Shown one piece after another: positions 9,005 through 19,158 of a stretch of 64,000 bases of DNA; within the stretch, counting starts at the first letter, position 1, and every line of letters begins with the position of its first letter. The stretch spans positions 198,506 through 262,505 of the forward strand of contig CAXXHP010000003.1 in assembly GCA_963662675.2 (NCBI GenBank). The letters run 5' to 3'. Source of the DNA: G963662675 sp963662675. Lineage in GTDB: Bacteria > Bacteroidota > Bacteroidia > Bacteroidales > Prolixibacteraceae. Made by a program: the position numbers and the translations under genes. The notes below the pieces were generated by a model. The model did not search any database and had not been told where the DNA came from. It saw nothing but the letters and a program-made list of their open reading frames with translations.

Positions 9005-10315
9005 CTAAATCACACTTACACGGATAGTTTTCTTTTTGAGTTTGCTGTTGCTGACCATCTGAATAAGGTGGTTCACCTTGGAGGCATGTACTGCTACATA
9101 GGCACAATCTTGTTTAATTTCGATGATTCCCAATTGGTCGGCATTTATTTTGCCTTGTTTGAGGAATAATCCGGCAATGTCGCCTTTCGAAATTTTATCT
9201 CTTCGTCCTCCGGTAATATGAAGTGTTGTCCACATTGAAGCACTTGGAAGTGGAGCATCTTGTAATTCTTGAATGTCGGGGCTTGGAATAAATTCAGGCA
9301 ATTCTTCTTCTTCCCACTGCAAAACGTAAGCTGTTCCGTCCATGTTCATACGGGCAGTTCTTCCGTTTCTATGGGTGAATTCCTGGCTTCGTTGTGGAAG
9401 ATGATAATGAATGATGAATTTCATTTCCGGTACGTCAAGACCTCTGGCTGCCAGGTCAGTGGCAATGATTATTTGGTAAGTTCCGTTGCGGAATTTAATG
9501 AGCACGCGTTCCCGGTCTTGTTGTTCCATACCTCCATAAAAGCAGCCATGGCTAATATTTTTCTCCGTTAGAAAGTCGCTTACTCGTTGAATTGAATCCT
9601 TATAATTACAGAATATAATTCCGGGCTGGTTCCCAATGTAGCTAAGTGTTTTTACAAGCGTTTCCAGTTTGTCTTTTGTAGGCGAGAGTACTGTCTTTAC
9701 CGAAAGTTGGGAAATCTCTTCATGCAAATAATCAATATAAGTTGGATTCTTCATGCCCACAAATTGAGGAATCTCAATTTCATGCGTCGCAGATGTCAAT
9801 ATTCTTTTTTGTACACCGGGTAGGGCCTCAATGATTTCCTGCATTTCCTTTTCAAAACCGACTTCAAGCGATTTGTCAAATTCATCAAGCACAAGGGTTT
9901 TTATAAATTCGGTAGGAAAGCGATCCCTTCTAAAATGATCTGCAACCCTTCCTGGAGTTCCAATCAAAATAGCAGGGCGGTGTTTTAAATCCAATTTGTC
10001 CTGAAATCCGGTTCTTCCACCGTATACGGCGTTAATTTTAAAACCGGTACCCATCTGGCGTAAAACCTGCTCAATTTGAAGAGCTAATTCTCTGGAAGGA
10101 ACTAGAATCAATGTTTGAACGTCTTTGCAATCTGCATCTAACCCTTTTATGATGGGTAGCAAATAGGCCAAAGTTTTTCCTGTTCCGGTTGGCGAAAGCA
10201 AAACGGTATTGGGGTAGGATTGAATGACTGATTGAGCCTCTTCTTGCATTGGATTTAGCTGCTCAATACTCAGTTTATCCAGAATGTTCTTTTGATTTTT
10301 TATTACGATTGACAT
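9005..10315 (-). CDS. DEAD-box RNA helicase, DbpA-like C-terminus
   Basis: A 436-residue ATP-dependent RNA helicase. Motif I is SPTGTGKT (about 41-48), motif II is DEFD, an accepted variant of DEAD seen in Bacteroidota, motif III is SAT, and motif VI is HRNGRTAR. The last 70 residues (DKISKGDIAGLFLKQGKI to the end) look like the DbpA-type RNA-binding domain, which in DbpA targets 23S rRNA. A role in ribosome assembly is therefore likely. A good -7 box lies only five bases before the ATG, which suggests a leaderless or nearly leaderless mRNA. Confidence 0.88.
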   Translation of the reverse strand: MSIVIKNQKNILDKLSIEQLNPMQEEAQSVIQSYPNTVLLSPTGTGKTLAYLLPIIKGLDADCKDVQTLILVPSRELALQIEQVLRQMGTGFKINAVYGGRTGFQDKLDLKHRPAILIGTPGRVADHFRRDRFPTEFIKTLVLDEFDKSLEVGFEKEMQEIIEALPGVQKRILTSATHEIEIPQFVGMKNPTYIDYLHEEISQLSVKTVLSPTKDKLETLVKTLSYIGNQPGIIFCNYKDSIQRVSDFLTEKNISHGCFYGGMEQQDRERVLIKFRNGTYQIIIATDLAARGLDVPEMKFIIHYHLPQRSQEFTHRNGRTARMNMDGTAYVLQWEEEELPEFIPSPDIQELQDAPLPSASMWTTLHITGGRRDKISKGDIAGLFLKQGKINADQLGIIEIKQDCAYVAVHASKVNHLIQMVSNSKLKKKTIRVSVI

Positions 10316-10319
10316 CGCG

Positions 10320-10327
10320 CAAAGATA
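10320..10327 (-). promoter_or_regulatory. Bacteroidota -7 box for the DEAD-box helicase
   Basis: On the minus strand the sequence reads TATCTTTG, a perfect match to TAnnTTTG, five bases before the start codon at 10315. No clear -33 TTG was found. Confidence 0.45.
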
Positions 10328-10401
10328 GTGTAAAATTTAAGCGATCCACGATCTTTGTTGATTCGGCGTAATGATAAGGCTCATAGTTTGTTCTGTGCTA
10401 T

Positions 10402-12879
10402 TTATTTTGGGGATTTACTTTTTTGTTCTAAATGTTTCATAGCAAAACGAATATCAGAATAGCTGTAATTATCTCCGAGTGCCATTTTCGCTTGCCCCAT
10501 AGATGCAGAATTATTATTCTTAAAATAGGTCATTATTGCATCGATCTTTGCGGGTTCAACCAAACGGTTGAGTTCCAGTTCTCCTTCTCCCACAAAATGG
10601 GCTAAATGTCCTTCAATGGTTGTTTCAGCCATTCTTCGTTCGTCGGCAATTTCGGGTATAGACTTGCCCGCTTTAAATAAAGCATAGCTGATGTGCTTGG
10701 AGTCCAGCATGGCCTTGATGGGTTCTTTATCTGCATCGAGTGGCAAATCCATTCCTTTTTCTCTACGGAAAGCGATTGTCATTTCCAGAATTTCTTTGCC
10801 GAACTGCTGCATTTTCTTCCCACCCATTCCTTTAATAGCTTTGAGCTCAACCATGCTTGCAGGGAGGTTCTCAACAATTTCCAGCAAGGTTTTTTGACTG
10901 ATAATTCGGGCGATTTCAATCTTTAGAATTTTGGATTTTGAAGTACGCCAGGCAAACATCTTTTTGAAAAAATCAGGATATTTTGAATAGGCTTCATTGC
11001 TCGATGCTTTGGTTGATTTTTTTCCGGAAAGATCAATAGATGCTTTTGCCCTGATCTCTAAATGTGTTTTCAATATAAAGCCCTCTTTGCAACTTTCAAT
11101 AATGGTATTTCTTCGGGTTATCTCATGTTGAAGTTTAGAAAATGCTTCTTGAAAACTTTTTCGAATTGATTTGTTGTCGGTTGAGAAATTAGTCGAATCT
11201 AGAGGCTCAATGAGAACCGTTTTCATTTTTTCAGAAAAATAGGTTGAAGCTTTTTTTATGCGCTCTTGTAGTTGATTATTTGTTTCTGCATCGTCGCTAA
11301 TACTCATCAGTTGTCTGATTTGCCCTTGGAATTTTCCGGCAATTTCAATCAATTCTGCTTTTAATGTTGGTTGAATAGACTGTAATTGTTTTCTCAGATT
11401 ACCCAAAAGCAATGCGCCATGCTCATCGCACAGTTTTAGCAAATAGCTAACTTGCCACGATATGGGGTTGAAATCAAACAGGTCGGTTAGCAGTTGTTGC
11501 TGAAAGCTTTTTTTCGATTCCTGCAATTCTTTTTCTCCGGGTTGGTTTTGCTCAACCTGATTGGTGAACGAAATAACAGTCCCATCATTTTTAATGCTTT
11601 GAACCTCAATTGGGGTGCTGAGTACCAGCCCTTCCAGCGATTTACACCGACTTAGTGCCACATAAACCTGTCCGTGTGCGAACGACTGCCGTGCGTTTAT
11701 GATCGCTTTCTCGAAGGTTAAGCCTTGGCTTTTATGGATGGTAATTGCCCAAGCCAATTTCAATGGAAACTGTTCGAATGTGCCAATCACATTTTCTTCA
11801 ATTTCTTGTGTGTTTTTATTGAGGGCATATTTTGCATTTTGCCATTCAGTACGTTCTACCACAATGGTAGAGTCATCTTCTTTACATTTCACTTCAATAT
11901 AATCGTCTTCAATATTTACAACAATGCCAATTTTACCGTTGTAATAACGTTTATTAGGTGAACTGTCATTCCTTACAAACATCACTTGTGCATCGGGTTT
12001 CAGAACCAGATTAATCTCAGTCGGGTATATGTATTCTGGAAATTCGCCATGTATATTGGCCTCAAAAGATTCTGCTTTCGTTTTCAGCTCAATTAGCTTG
12101 GAATGATTGATTTCCTGTGCTTGATAATTATGTGTTGTTAGGGTGATGTAGCCTTCATCATCTTTGGGGTTAAAATCGGGCTGATATCTTTTATTCAACT
12201 CTTCAAGTGAAGGAGCATCAAGTTTGTTCTCACGAATCTGGTTAAGCAGGTTGATGAATTTTTTATCACGTTGCCGATATATGTGTTTTAATTCGATACT
12301 GGTGAAGCTGGATTGTCGCAATGCCCGGCTACTGAAAAAATAGCAGGTGTCGTAATAGCTTTTCAGGAGATTCCATTCATCGTCTTTTACAACAGGAGCC
12401 AGCTGTTGTAAGTCGCCAATCATAAGTAGTTGAACACCCCCGAAAGGTCTTCTGCGATCGCGGAAACGGCGCAGCACTTCATCGATCCCATCTAGCAAGT
12501 CAGCTCTCACCATACTTATTTCATCAATCACCAACAAATCGAGGCTGCGTATGATGTTTATCTTCTCTTTGCTGTAACGCTTAATGGCAGTAGGCGCATT
12601 TAGTCCGGAAGGATTACTGATAGACATTGATGGATTTTGCTGTGGTATTTGCGGGCCAAACGACATTTGAAAGAACGAGTGAATTGTTACTCCACCTGCA
12701 TTAATCGCTGCTACTCCTGTAGGTGCAACAACAACCATTCGTTTGGTTGATACACGTTTTAAATTGTGCAAAAAGGTGGTTTTTCCGGTGCCTGCCTTGC
12801 CTGTTAAAAATACATTTTGGTTTGTATATTGAACAAAGTCAAAAGCAAGCTGTAGTTGTGGGTTTTCGATGTCTTTCAT
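10402..12879 (-). CDS. PIF1-like helicase with HRDC and HTH_40 regions
   Basis: An 825-residue superfamily 1 DNA helicase. Walker A is GKAGTGKT (27-34) and Walker B is VIDEISM (about 115). The later motif TIHKSQGLTFEKA and the block YVALSRCKSLEGL are typical of PIF1/RecD-type enzymes. The C-terminal third carries an HRDC-like region (about 650-725, with IKGMGGKKMQQFG) and an HTH_40-like region (about 745-790). This layout is common in Bacteroidota, and genome maintenance is the expected role. A plausible promoter lies just upstream. Confidence 0.88.
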   Translation of the reverse strand: MKDIENPQLQLAFDFVQYTNQNVFLTGKAGTGKTTFLHNLKRVSTKRMVVVAPTGVAAINAGGVTIHSFFQMSFGPQIPQQNPSMSISNPSGLNAPTAIKRYSKEKINIIRSLDLLVIDEISMVRADLLDGIDEVLRRFRDRRRPFGGVQLLMIGDLQQLAPVVKDDEWNLLKSYYDTCYFFSSRALRQSSFTSIELKHIYRQRDKKFINLLNQIRENKLDAPSLEELNKRYQPDFNPKDDEGYITLTTHNYQAQEINHSKLIELKTKAESFEANIHGEFPEYIYPTEINLVLKPDAQVMFVRNDSSPNKRYYNGKIGIVVNIEDDYIEVKCKEDDSTIVVERTEWQNAKYALNKNTQEIEENVIGTFEQFPLKLAWAITIHKSQGLTFEKAIINARQSFAHGQVYVALSRCKSLEGLVLSTPIEVQSIKNDGTVISFTNQVEQNQPGEKELQESKKSFQQQLLTDLFDFNPISWQVSYLLKLCDEHGALLLGNLRKQLQSIQPTLKAELIEIAGKFQGQIRQLMSISDDAETNNQLQERIKKASTYFSEKMKTVLIEPLDSTNFSTDNKSIRKSFQEAFSKLQHEITRRNTIIESCKEGFILKTHLEIRAKASIDLSGKKSTKASSNEAYSKYPDFFKKMFAWRTSKSKILKIEIARIISQKTLLEIVENLPASMVELKAIKGMGGKKMQQFGKEILEMTIAFRREKGMDLPLDADKEPIKAMLDSKHISYALFKAGKSIPEIADERRMAETTIEGHLAHFVGEGELELNRLVEPAKIDAIMTYFKNNNSASMGQAKMALGDNYSYSDIRFAMKHLEQKSKSPK

Positions 12880-12889
12880 AATACTAGGG

Positions 12890-12920
12890 TAAAGCTACCT
12901 TGTTTTTTTGATCTTCAAAA
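12890..12920 (-). promoter_or_regulatory. Promoter for the PIF1-like helicase
   Basis: The minus strand shows TTTTG, an 18-base spacer, then TAGCTTTA, close to the Bacteroidota pair TTTG/TAnnTTTG. The -7 box ends 11 bases before the start codon. Confidence 0.45.
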
Positions 12921-13008
12921 TTGTTGAAGATTAATTCGATTTTTTACAGGTTGTGCTTTATTTAACAAAAGTATTAAAAAATGACTGATGAATGCAAGCA
13001 GCATTCGT

Positions 13009-14154
13009 TTATTGTGCATCGCACAATTTCAGCACCCAAAGTTCTACTAGTTCTGTCGCTCGCCAGTTCTGATTTCTTTGTGTTTTTTTAGATGACTGTC
13101 CAACTTTTGCCTGTAAAAGCAATTCTTTTTGGAATCGTCCTGAGTTGGATAATTCATCTTTAATGGGATGACTTTCGGTCGCTTTTGTTTCTTGAGCCAA
13201 ATTCGAAAATAAAAGAAGCACTCTTCCGTTGGTGTTTAGGTGTTTTTCTGCTTCAGAAAAAAAGCGTGGAAATAAATTGGCATCGTAGTAAATGGCCTTG
13301 TCCATTCCCTCTGAATTATGAGAAGCGGGAATCCACGGGGGATTAAACACGACTAAATCTGTTTTTGCAGGGCAGTTGGCGAATAAATCGCCATAGTGAA
13401 GCTCAATATCTAAATTCGAATCATCCCGTTTTAAATATTCGCTTATACCAATAATTGCATTTGGATTTGTGTCTGTCCCATAAATTTTATCAACCCCATG
13501 TTTTAACATCATATAGGAGAGTACTCCCGAACCGATCCCAATATCGAAAGCGGATTTTTTTCCTTCTTTATGTTCTTTCAACCAGTTGTCGAAAAGCTCT
13601 AAATGCTCGAACCTTGTAGGGAAATAAGTGCCAAAGAAAGGATGTATTTTGCTTTTTAAACCCGGAATAGCAAGGCCTTTCTCGTACCATTGCCAAGAGC
13701 TGTTTAATCCTTGAGCTTGAGGGAATGGCAATAAAAACTCATCTAATTCGGGATATAATATTTTCAGCCAACCAATTTTAGGTGCTTTTTTTACGGCTAA
13801 TTTATGTTGGTAAACCTCTATTAATAGTCGATGCGAAAGCTCACGGAATGCTGAACGGTAATCACGTTGTTCTTGAAAAGATTGATCGGAATACTTTTCT
13901 TTGAGATATTTTTTTAGCACTCTCAAAATTGTAAGGCCGTAGCTGTATGAATCATCAATTAGAACATAAACGCCGTCAGCAAGAGCTTTAACAGCAATTA
14001 GTGGATCCATGCTGCGGTTATAGGGAAGTACTTCGATATCCGAAAGAATTGGCTCTGGGCGGTCAACCTTTATTTTCTGCCCCGAAATAGTCATTATTAA
14101 TCCTGATTGGTCCTTCAACATTTCGTCTCTAAATTTTTGCACTTTACAAAACAA
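13009..14154 (-). CDS. Class I SAM-dependent methyltransferase
   Basis: A 381-residue soluble protein. The catalytic half (about 180-330) has a SAM-binding motif FDIGIGSGVLSYMMLK and, after an acidic strand end (YGTDTNPNAI), the motif FNPPWIP. NPPY/W is the active-site loop of methyltransferases that act on exocyclic or side-chain amides (PrmC-, RlmF/G-like). The N-terminal 170 residues are not recognised. The target (protein glutamine, rRNA or DNA adenine) is open. An internal ATG at residue 21 (MTISGQ) is an alternative start. Confidence 0.75.
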   Translation of the reverse strand: MFCKVQKFRDEMLKDQSGLIMTISGQKIKVDRPEPILSDIEVLPYNRSMDPLIAVKALADGVYVLIDDSYSYGLTILRVLKKYLKEKYSDQSFQEQRDYRSAFRELSHRLLIEVYQHKLAVKKAPKIGWLKILYPELDEFLLPFPQAQGLNSSWQWYEKGLAIPGLKSKIHPFFGTYFPTRFEHLELFDNWLKEHKEGKKSAFDIGIGSGVLSYMMLKHGVDKIYGTDTNPNAIIGISEYLKRDDSNLDIELHYGDLFANCPAKTDLVVFNPPWIPASHNSEGMDKAIYYDANLFPRFFSEAEKHLNTNGRVLLLFSNLAQETKATESHPIKDELSNSGRFQKELLLQAKVGQSSKKTQRNQNWRATELVELWVLKLCDAQ

Positions 14155-14190
14155 GGCAAAAACCTTATAAGTATCGCATTATGCAATGCT

Positions 14191-14946
14191 TTATTTATTC
14201 GTGACTGGATGAGCAACCCGATTTTCCTTTTTCCATTTCTTTAATATGATGATCCAGACGACAATGGATATTCCAAGAATAATTAGTTTCTCATTTAGAT
14301 TGATGCCATTCTTAATTAACGCGTTAAACATCATTATTTGGATAATAAGGTGGAAACAGGAGGCTGCAAAAACCGACTTTGTTAATTCCATTATTTTTCC
14401 AATCCCCCAACTACCAAAAATCAACATCGATAAAAAGAAGATATTTTCGGCAAGTGATGATCCGGTTAAGAATGTTAGATGCCAGAAATACCACAGAAAA
14501 CCAATAAGTAAGGAGCGTTGCCATTCTTTCATTATTTTTAGCTCTTCTTGCAAATAAGCACGCCACCCTATTTCTTCAAAAATGCAATAAATAAAGGTTC
14601 CAATTCCTGCAAACAGTCCATAGTAGTGGATGTCTGCCTCCCTTGAATTATGAACACCTATAATAGTTAGTGCAGCAACTGGAATTATTGACATGATAAT
14701 ACTCCATTTCTTAGACGTTCCGAATAATGAATATTCTGTCGGCTTTTCTTTCTTTAATGAACGGATGGAAATAATTGCTCCTATAAATAAGCCAATTGCT
14801 CCCAAAGGGACGAAAATAGCGATGCTCCACACAGGCATTTTATCGATCGTTGCGTCTAAATCAAGCAAATCAAACCTAAAAATATTTGAAATAGATATTC
14901 CAATCAGGTAAAATATAATAATTCGAATGAGAGTTGATTTTTTCAT
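14191..14946 (-). CDS. CPBP family intramembrane metalloprotease
   Basis: A 251-residue integral membrane protein with about seven or eight hydrophobic segments. The CPBP/CAAX-protease motif is visible as EEIGWRAYLQEEL near residue 128, with the second histidine motif as WYFWHLTFL near residue 155. These Glu and His residues would bind zinc within the membrane. Family members process prenylated peptides or act in bacteriocin immunity; the substrate here is unknown. It stands alone on the minus strand, 36 bases upstream of the methyltransferase gene. Confidence 0.82.
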   Translation of the reverse strand: MKKSTLIRIIIFYLIGISISNIFRFDLLDLDATIDKMPVWSIAIFVPLGAIGLFIGAIISIRSLKKEKPTEYSLFGTSKKWSIIMSIIPVAALTIIGVHNSREADIHYYGLFAGIGTFIYCIFEEIGWRAYLQEELKIMKEWQRSLLIGFLWYFWHLTFLTGSSLAENIFFLSMLIFGSWGIGKIMELTKSVFAASCFHLIIQIMMFNALIKNGINLNEKLIILGISIVVWIIILKKWKKENRVAHPVTNK

Positions 14947-15199
14947 TTTGGCTTATCTCTTGAGTGAGACATGGGTGATAAATATAATAAAAAATATCCT
15001 TCAATATTTCACTGCTTGAGGTGCAATTGAAACTGATATTTGCTTTTGAAAGCAGGATATTAGTTGTTGTCGTGAGTCACTAGCATGGAAATCAATTATG
15101 GTGAATGGCGTGAGGCCTTGAATTCTATGTTATATTCTTAACAAATTATTTTGTCTCAAATGGATTTTTTTTCATTCTTTTACAAAAAAAAATAGAGAG

Positions 15200-16363
15200 A
15201 TGAAACGAAACTATGTTACAAATACAGGTCTGTTTGCTTTGGTAATTGCCCTCGTTATTTCTTTGTCTTGGGTGTCGGTAAATATTTGGGGTGGCAGCAA
15301 GGTTGAGGCTCAGATTTCCACCCAGGTAACATACGATTCCGCAATGACAGTCAAAGAGTTTGCGGCTGATAATAATTTACCAGATAAGGTGGTAAAACAG
15401 GTTTTTGGCTTGAAGAATGCGCAAGAATTGAATTTGCCGTTAAGCAATTTTCAGGTGAAAGAAGATGAACTACTTGAAAAAGTAAATGTAGCAACCGCTT
15501 TGTATGCCGAATCCTTATCGAAAGACTGGGTGAAGATTGTTTTGAAATTTGGTTTGTGGTTTATATTTCTGGCTTTTGTTTATGTTCTTACCCGAAAGAA
15601 TAAAGTTGGGGCACATAATCGCAAGTGGCTCTATCTATTTTCTTTTGTATTATTCGGAGTCATTCTTGGATCCGATCCCAGTCCTATGGGAACGGTTAAG
15701 GATGCAATTACCATGTATGCTTTGCAAGGAGCTTTATTTATTCCACGTTTTGTTGCCTTAGCAGTATTTTTAGTGTTGGTGGTTGTTCTCAATAAATTTA
15801 TTTGTTCGTGGGGTTGCCAGCTTGGAACATTGCAGGACTTCATTTTTAGGCTCAACCGCAATAAAAATGATACAAAAGGGATTGTACGTCAATATAAAGT
15901 TCCGTTTGCAATTAGTAATGCAATTCGTATTGGGTTTTTGGTGCTTTTCACAATAGTTGCTTTTGTGTGGACATTTGACTTGGTAGAATACATTGATCCA
16001 TTTAAGTTATTTCATCCTCAGGTGGTGAGTATCGTTGGCTGGGTATTTATTGCTGTAATTCTTGTTGCTTCTATGTTTGTGTACCGACCTTGGTGTCATT
16101 TCTTTTGTCCGTTTGGACTTGTGGGTTGGTTGGTTGAAAAACTCAGTTTTGTAAAAATAAAAGTGGATTATAACAAATGTGTTGCGTGCGGTACATGTTC
16201 AAGCGCTTGCCCATCTTCAGTAATGGATTCCATTTTAAAACAAGATAAAACGATACCCGATTGCTTCTCATGCATGAACTGTATCAATGTTTGCCCCGAA
16301 GATGCTATTTGTTTTTCATCAGGGAAAAGAGATAAAGTACCTGAAGGGAAATTTGAAAATTGA
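15200..16363 (+). CDS. 4Fe-4S ferredoxin-type membrane protein (NapH/NosR-like)
   Basis: A 387-residue inner-membrane electron-transfer protein. An N-terminal membrane anchor (about 10-30) and a periplasmic stretch (about 35-105) precede five or so membrane segments. CSWGCQLGTLQD and CHFFCPFGLVGW are the paired CxxxCP-type motifs of NapH/NosR relatives. The C-terminus has two 4Fe-4S motifs, CVACGTCSSACP and CFSCMNCINVCP. It probably moves electrons between the quinone pool and a periplasmic or cytoplasmic partner, but no partner oxidoreductase is adjacent. Confidence 0.82.
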   Translation: MKRNYVTNTGLFALVIALVISLSWVSVNIWGGSKVEAQISTQVTYDSAMTVKEFAADNNLPDKVVKQVFGLKNAQELNLPLSNFQVKEDELLEKVNVATALYAESLSKDWVKIVLKFGLWFIFLAFVYVLTRKNKVGAHNRKWLYLFSFVLFGVILGSDPSPMGTVKDAITMYALQGALFIPRFVALAVFLVLVVVLNKFICSWGCQLGTLQDFIFRLNRNKNDTKGIVRQYKVPFAISNAIRIGFLVLFTIVAFVWTFDLVEYIDPFKLFHPQVVSIVGWVFIAVILVASMFVYRPWCHFFCPFGLVGWLVEKLSFVKIKVDYNKCVACGTCSSACPSSVMDSILKQDKTIPDCFSCMNCINVCPEDAICFSSGKRDKVPEGKFEN

Positions 16364-16671
16364 TAGGTAAGTGAGTATTTTTTATTGAATCAAGCATGAT
16401 GTATTCCATGTATTATTTATAAAGGTAATTAGTTTGTGTAGTCTATGTTGTTGGTTTTTAGCTCGATTTTAATTTTTTGTTTTGCCGTCCAGTGTGCTTG
16501 TCAATAATCGATAATTATAATTAGTATATTGCATGTCCGAATTGGTGAGGTCTTAATTGAGTATTACCACCTGAGTGTTAATTCTGCTTGTGGCACTAAT
16601 AGGATTTATTATTTTTCATCAGTCATAATGGTGAAGTATAAAGATTTAAAGCCCGATAAATTTATGTTAAA
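16364..16671. other. Intergenic region, nothing recognised
   Basis: AT-rich sequence between the iron-sulfur protein and the histidine kinase. No hairpin with a T-run, no repeat and no clear promoter was identified. Confidence 0.5.
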
Positions 16672-17997
16672 ATGAGTAGAGCTGAAACAAACAACATCTA
16701 CCTTGTTGCTACACCCAAATACAATATCCTAAAATTTATTTCAAAAATACTATTTGGAAAGTCAGATACATTTAAATTAGAAAATAGGATATTTATTGTT
16801 GCTTCACTTGTTGCTTTTTTAGCGTGTACTGTGGGTGTAGTTTGGAATTCATATTTAGGATTACCTCCTATGTTGAATTTAACAGTAGGCTTGTTTATTG
16901 TTGTTTACTTTGCCTTGTTTTATTATTCGCGTTTCAAAAATATTTTTAACCCCTTCATCTTCATTTTTACTACACTATTCTTTTTAACCGTGTTGTATGT
17001 AAGTAATGGTGGGTTAAGTGGCTCAATACCTGCATTGTATATTGTTGCCTTGACCCTCTTTATAAGCATTTCAAATCTTAAATATCACATGATTGTGTTA
17101 TTGATAACTGTGCTTAATCTTTTTTTGTTAATTGTTTCAGAACTCTTTCTATTTAAGCGTATGATTATTCAATATCAAAATGTTGAAACTAAAGAAATGG
17201 ATTTAGCATTTGGTTATTTGGCATCTTTGATTGTTTGTTTTTTTCTTTTAAGCTATTACAAAAGAATATTTTGCTCCCAAAATAAAGAGTTACGAAAGCT
17301 TAATGACTCTAAGGATTTGTATTTTAGTGTTTTGGCGCACGATTTGAGAGGCCCGTTTAATGGTATCTTAGGACTAACTGATTTAATGTCGGATAAAACA
17401 GCTAATCTTTCTAAAGATGAATTTCAAGAATTTGCTCAAAAGGTAAATGATAAATCACAAGAAACTTTTGAACTTTTGGAATCAATTATTGAGTGGGGGG
17501 AGATTCATAGAAACAAAATCAATTTTTATGCTCAAACAATTAATATCAGTCAGGTCGCAAATGAAATTATAGGTTCTCTAAGCGATAGGTACACCAAAAA
17601 AGAAATTGAAATAAATATGCAGATATCTGGTGATGTTAATATTTTTGGTGATTTGGTTTCAATCAAAACTATTTTTCGAAACCTCATTTCAAATGCAATT
17701 AAATTTACTCCTTTAGGTGGAGTAATTGACGTATCTCTGGGGGAAGATGTCCATAATCTCAAATCAGTAATTGTGAAGGATACTGGAATTGGAATGGATA
17801 AAGAATTTATCGATAATTTGTTTAATCCAGAAATTAAAACAAATAGAGTAGGTACGGAAGGGGAAGTGAGTAATGGATTAGGATTAATAATAACGAAAGA
17901 GCTAGTAGAAAAGCAGGGGGGACGTCTTGATATTGTAAGTACCCTTAATGAAGGTAGCTCTTTTATATTTACGGTATCCGGGGCAAGCAGAACCTAA
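16672..17997 (+). CDS. Membrane-bound sensor histidine kinase
   Basis: A 441-residue kinase. Residues about 40-200 form six hydrophobic segments with only short loops, so the signal is probably sensed in or at the membrane. The dimerisation/phospho-acceptor block is LAHDLRGPFNGILGLTDLM (His near 224). The ATPase part shows the N-box NLISNAIKFTP, the G1 box DTGIGMD and the G2 box GLGLIITKELV. No response regulator gene is adjacent, so it is an orphan kinase here. Confidence 0.88.
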   Translation: MSRAETNNIYLVATPKYNILKFISKILFGKSDTFKLENRIFIVASLVAFLACTVGVVWNSYLGLPPMLNLTVGLFIVVYFALFYYSRFKNIFNPFIFIFTTLFFLTVLYVSNGGLSGSIPALYIVALTLFISISNLKYHMIVLLITVLNLFLLIVSELFLFKRMIIQYQNVETKEMDLAFGYLASLIVCFFLLSYYKRIFCSQNKELRKLNDSKDLYFSVLAHDLRGPFNGILGLTDLMSDKTANLSKDEFQEFAQKVNDKSQETFELLESIIEWGEIHRNKINFYAQTINISQVANEIIGSLSDRYTKKEIEINMQISGDVNIFGDLVSIKTIFRNLISNAIKFTPLGGVIDVSLGEDVHNLKSVIVKDTGIGMDKEFIDNLFNPEIKTNRVGTEGEVSNGLGLIITKELVEKQGGRLDIVSTLNEGSSFIFTVSGASRT

Positions 17998-18121
17998 ATT
18001 ATCTTTTTAGGAATTGTTTGTTGATTTCACCCGAACATTTGTGATGTAAGCCCTACCATTAACCAATCTTCACCATTTGTAAATCCGGAGGCTTATCCAT
18101 TCAACCGTACTCATCAATTGT

Positions 18122-18129
18122 TACCTTTG
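18122..18129 (+). promoter_or_regulatory. -7 box upstream of the nitronate monooxygenase operon
   Basis: TACCTTTG matches TAnnTTTG and lies 69 bases before the ATG at 18199. A -33 box is not clear. Confidence 0.4.
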
Positions 18130-18198
18130 CATTTTTGAATTTTGTTTATGGCTTGCTATTCGTTTTGAGGATAGCCGGTTGCTGTGAAATTTTTGTCT

Positions 18199-19155
18199 AT
18201 GAACAATCGAATTACAGAATTACTAAATATACAATACCCTGTAGTGCAGGGTGGCATGGTTTGGTGCAGTGGTTGGAAACTGGCTTCGGCAGTGAGCAAT
18301 CAAGGTGGACTCGGTTTATTGGGTGCTGGCTCTATGCACCCCGAAATGTTGCAAGAGCACATTCGGAAAACCAAGCAGGCCACAATCAAGCCTTTTGGCG
18401 TGAATGTGCCGCTTTTTTATCCGGAGCTGGAAATCATCATGGAGATTATTGCAGAAGAGAAAGTGCCAGTGGTTTTTACATCGGCCGGAAGCCCTAAGGC
18501 GTGGACCGACTGGTTGCACAAACGTGGTATTATTGTAGTGCACGTGGTTGCAAGTTCTTTCTTTGCGAAAAAATGTGAAGATGCCGGTGTCGATGGCATC
18601 GTAGCTGAGGGCTTTGAGGCTGGGGGGCATAATGGGCGCGATGAAACCACAACTTTAACGTTAATCCCTGCTGTACGCAAAATAACAGATATGCCCTTAA
18701 TGGCAGCCGGAGGAATTGGCAGTGGCAGAGCTATGTTGGCAGCCATGGCATTGGGAGCTGACGGGGTTCAAATTGGCTCGCGTTTTGCTATTTCGCAGGA
18801 GTCGTCGGCACACATCGACTTTAAAAAGATGGTGGTTGGCTTGGGTGAAGGCAGTACAAAATTGGCACTAAAAAAGTTAGCTCCGGTACGCCTCATTAAA
18901 AATGAGTTTTTTACGAAGGTAAATGATGCCGAACAGCGCGGTGCTGCACAAGAGGAGTTGAGAGAATTGCTTGGGCGAGGTCGTGCCAAAAAAGGGATGT
19001 TTGAAGGCGATTTGGTTGAGGGGGAACTGGAGATTGGGCAAGTAGCTGCTACTATTAATAATATTCCTTCAGTTGAAGAAATAATGAACAACTTGATTTC
19101 AGAATTCGAACAAGCCCGCCGTGAGCTTGTTGAAGGAACTAATTTTTCATTTTAA
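18199..19155 (+). CDS. Nitronate monooxygenase family FMN enzyme
   Basis: A 318-residue TIM-barrel flavoprotein of the 2-nitropropane dioxygenase / enoyl-ACP reductase II (FabK) family. Markers are IQYPVVQGGMVW at the N-terminus, GVNVPLFYP, VPVVFTSAGSP, the loop EGFEAGGHNGRDETTTLTL, and GGIGSGRAMLAAMALGADGVQIGSRF, the FMN phosphate-binding region. It may oxidise nitronates or reduce enoyl thioesters; sequence reading alone does not decide. I chose the ATG at 18199 over a GTG 15 bases upstream because homologous N-termini begin near NNRITELL. The M16 gene follows after 3 bases. Confidence 0.82.
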   Translation: MNNRITELLNIQYPVVQGGMVWCSGWKLASAVSNQGGLGLLGAGSMHPEMLQEHIRKTKQATIKPFGVNVPLFYPELEIIMEIIAEEKVPVVFTSAGSPKAWTDWLHKRGIIVVHVVASSFFAKKCEDAGVDGIVAEGFEAGGHNGRDETTTLTLIPAVRKITDMPLMAAGGIGSGRAMLAAMALGADGVQIGSRFAISQESSAHIDFKKMVVGLGEGSTKLALKKLAPVRLIKNEFFTKVNDAEQRGAAQEELRELLGRGRAKKGMFEGDLVEGELEIGQVAATINNIPSVEEIMNNLISEFEQARRELVEGTNFSF

Positions 19156-19158
19156 TAT

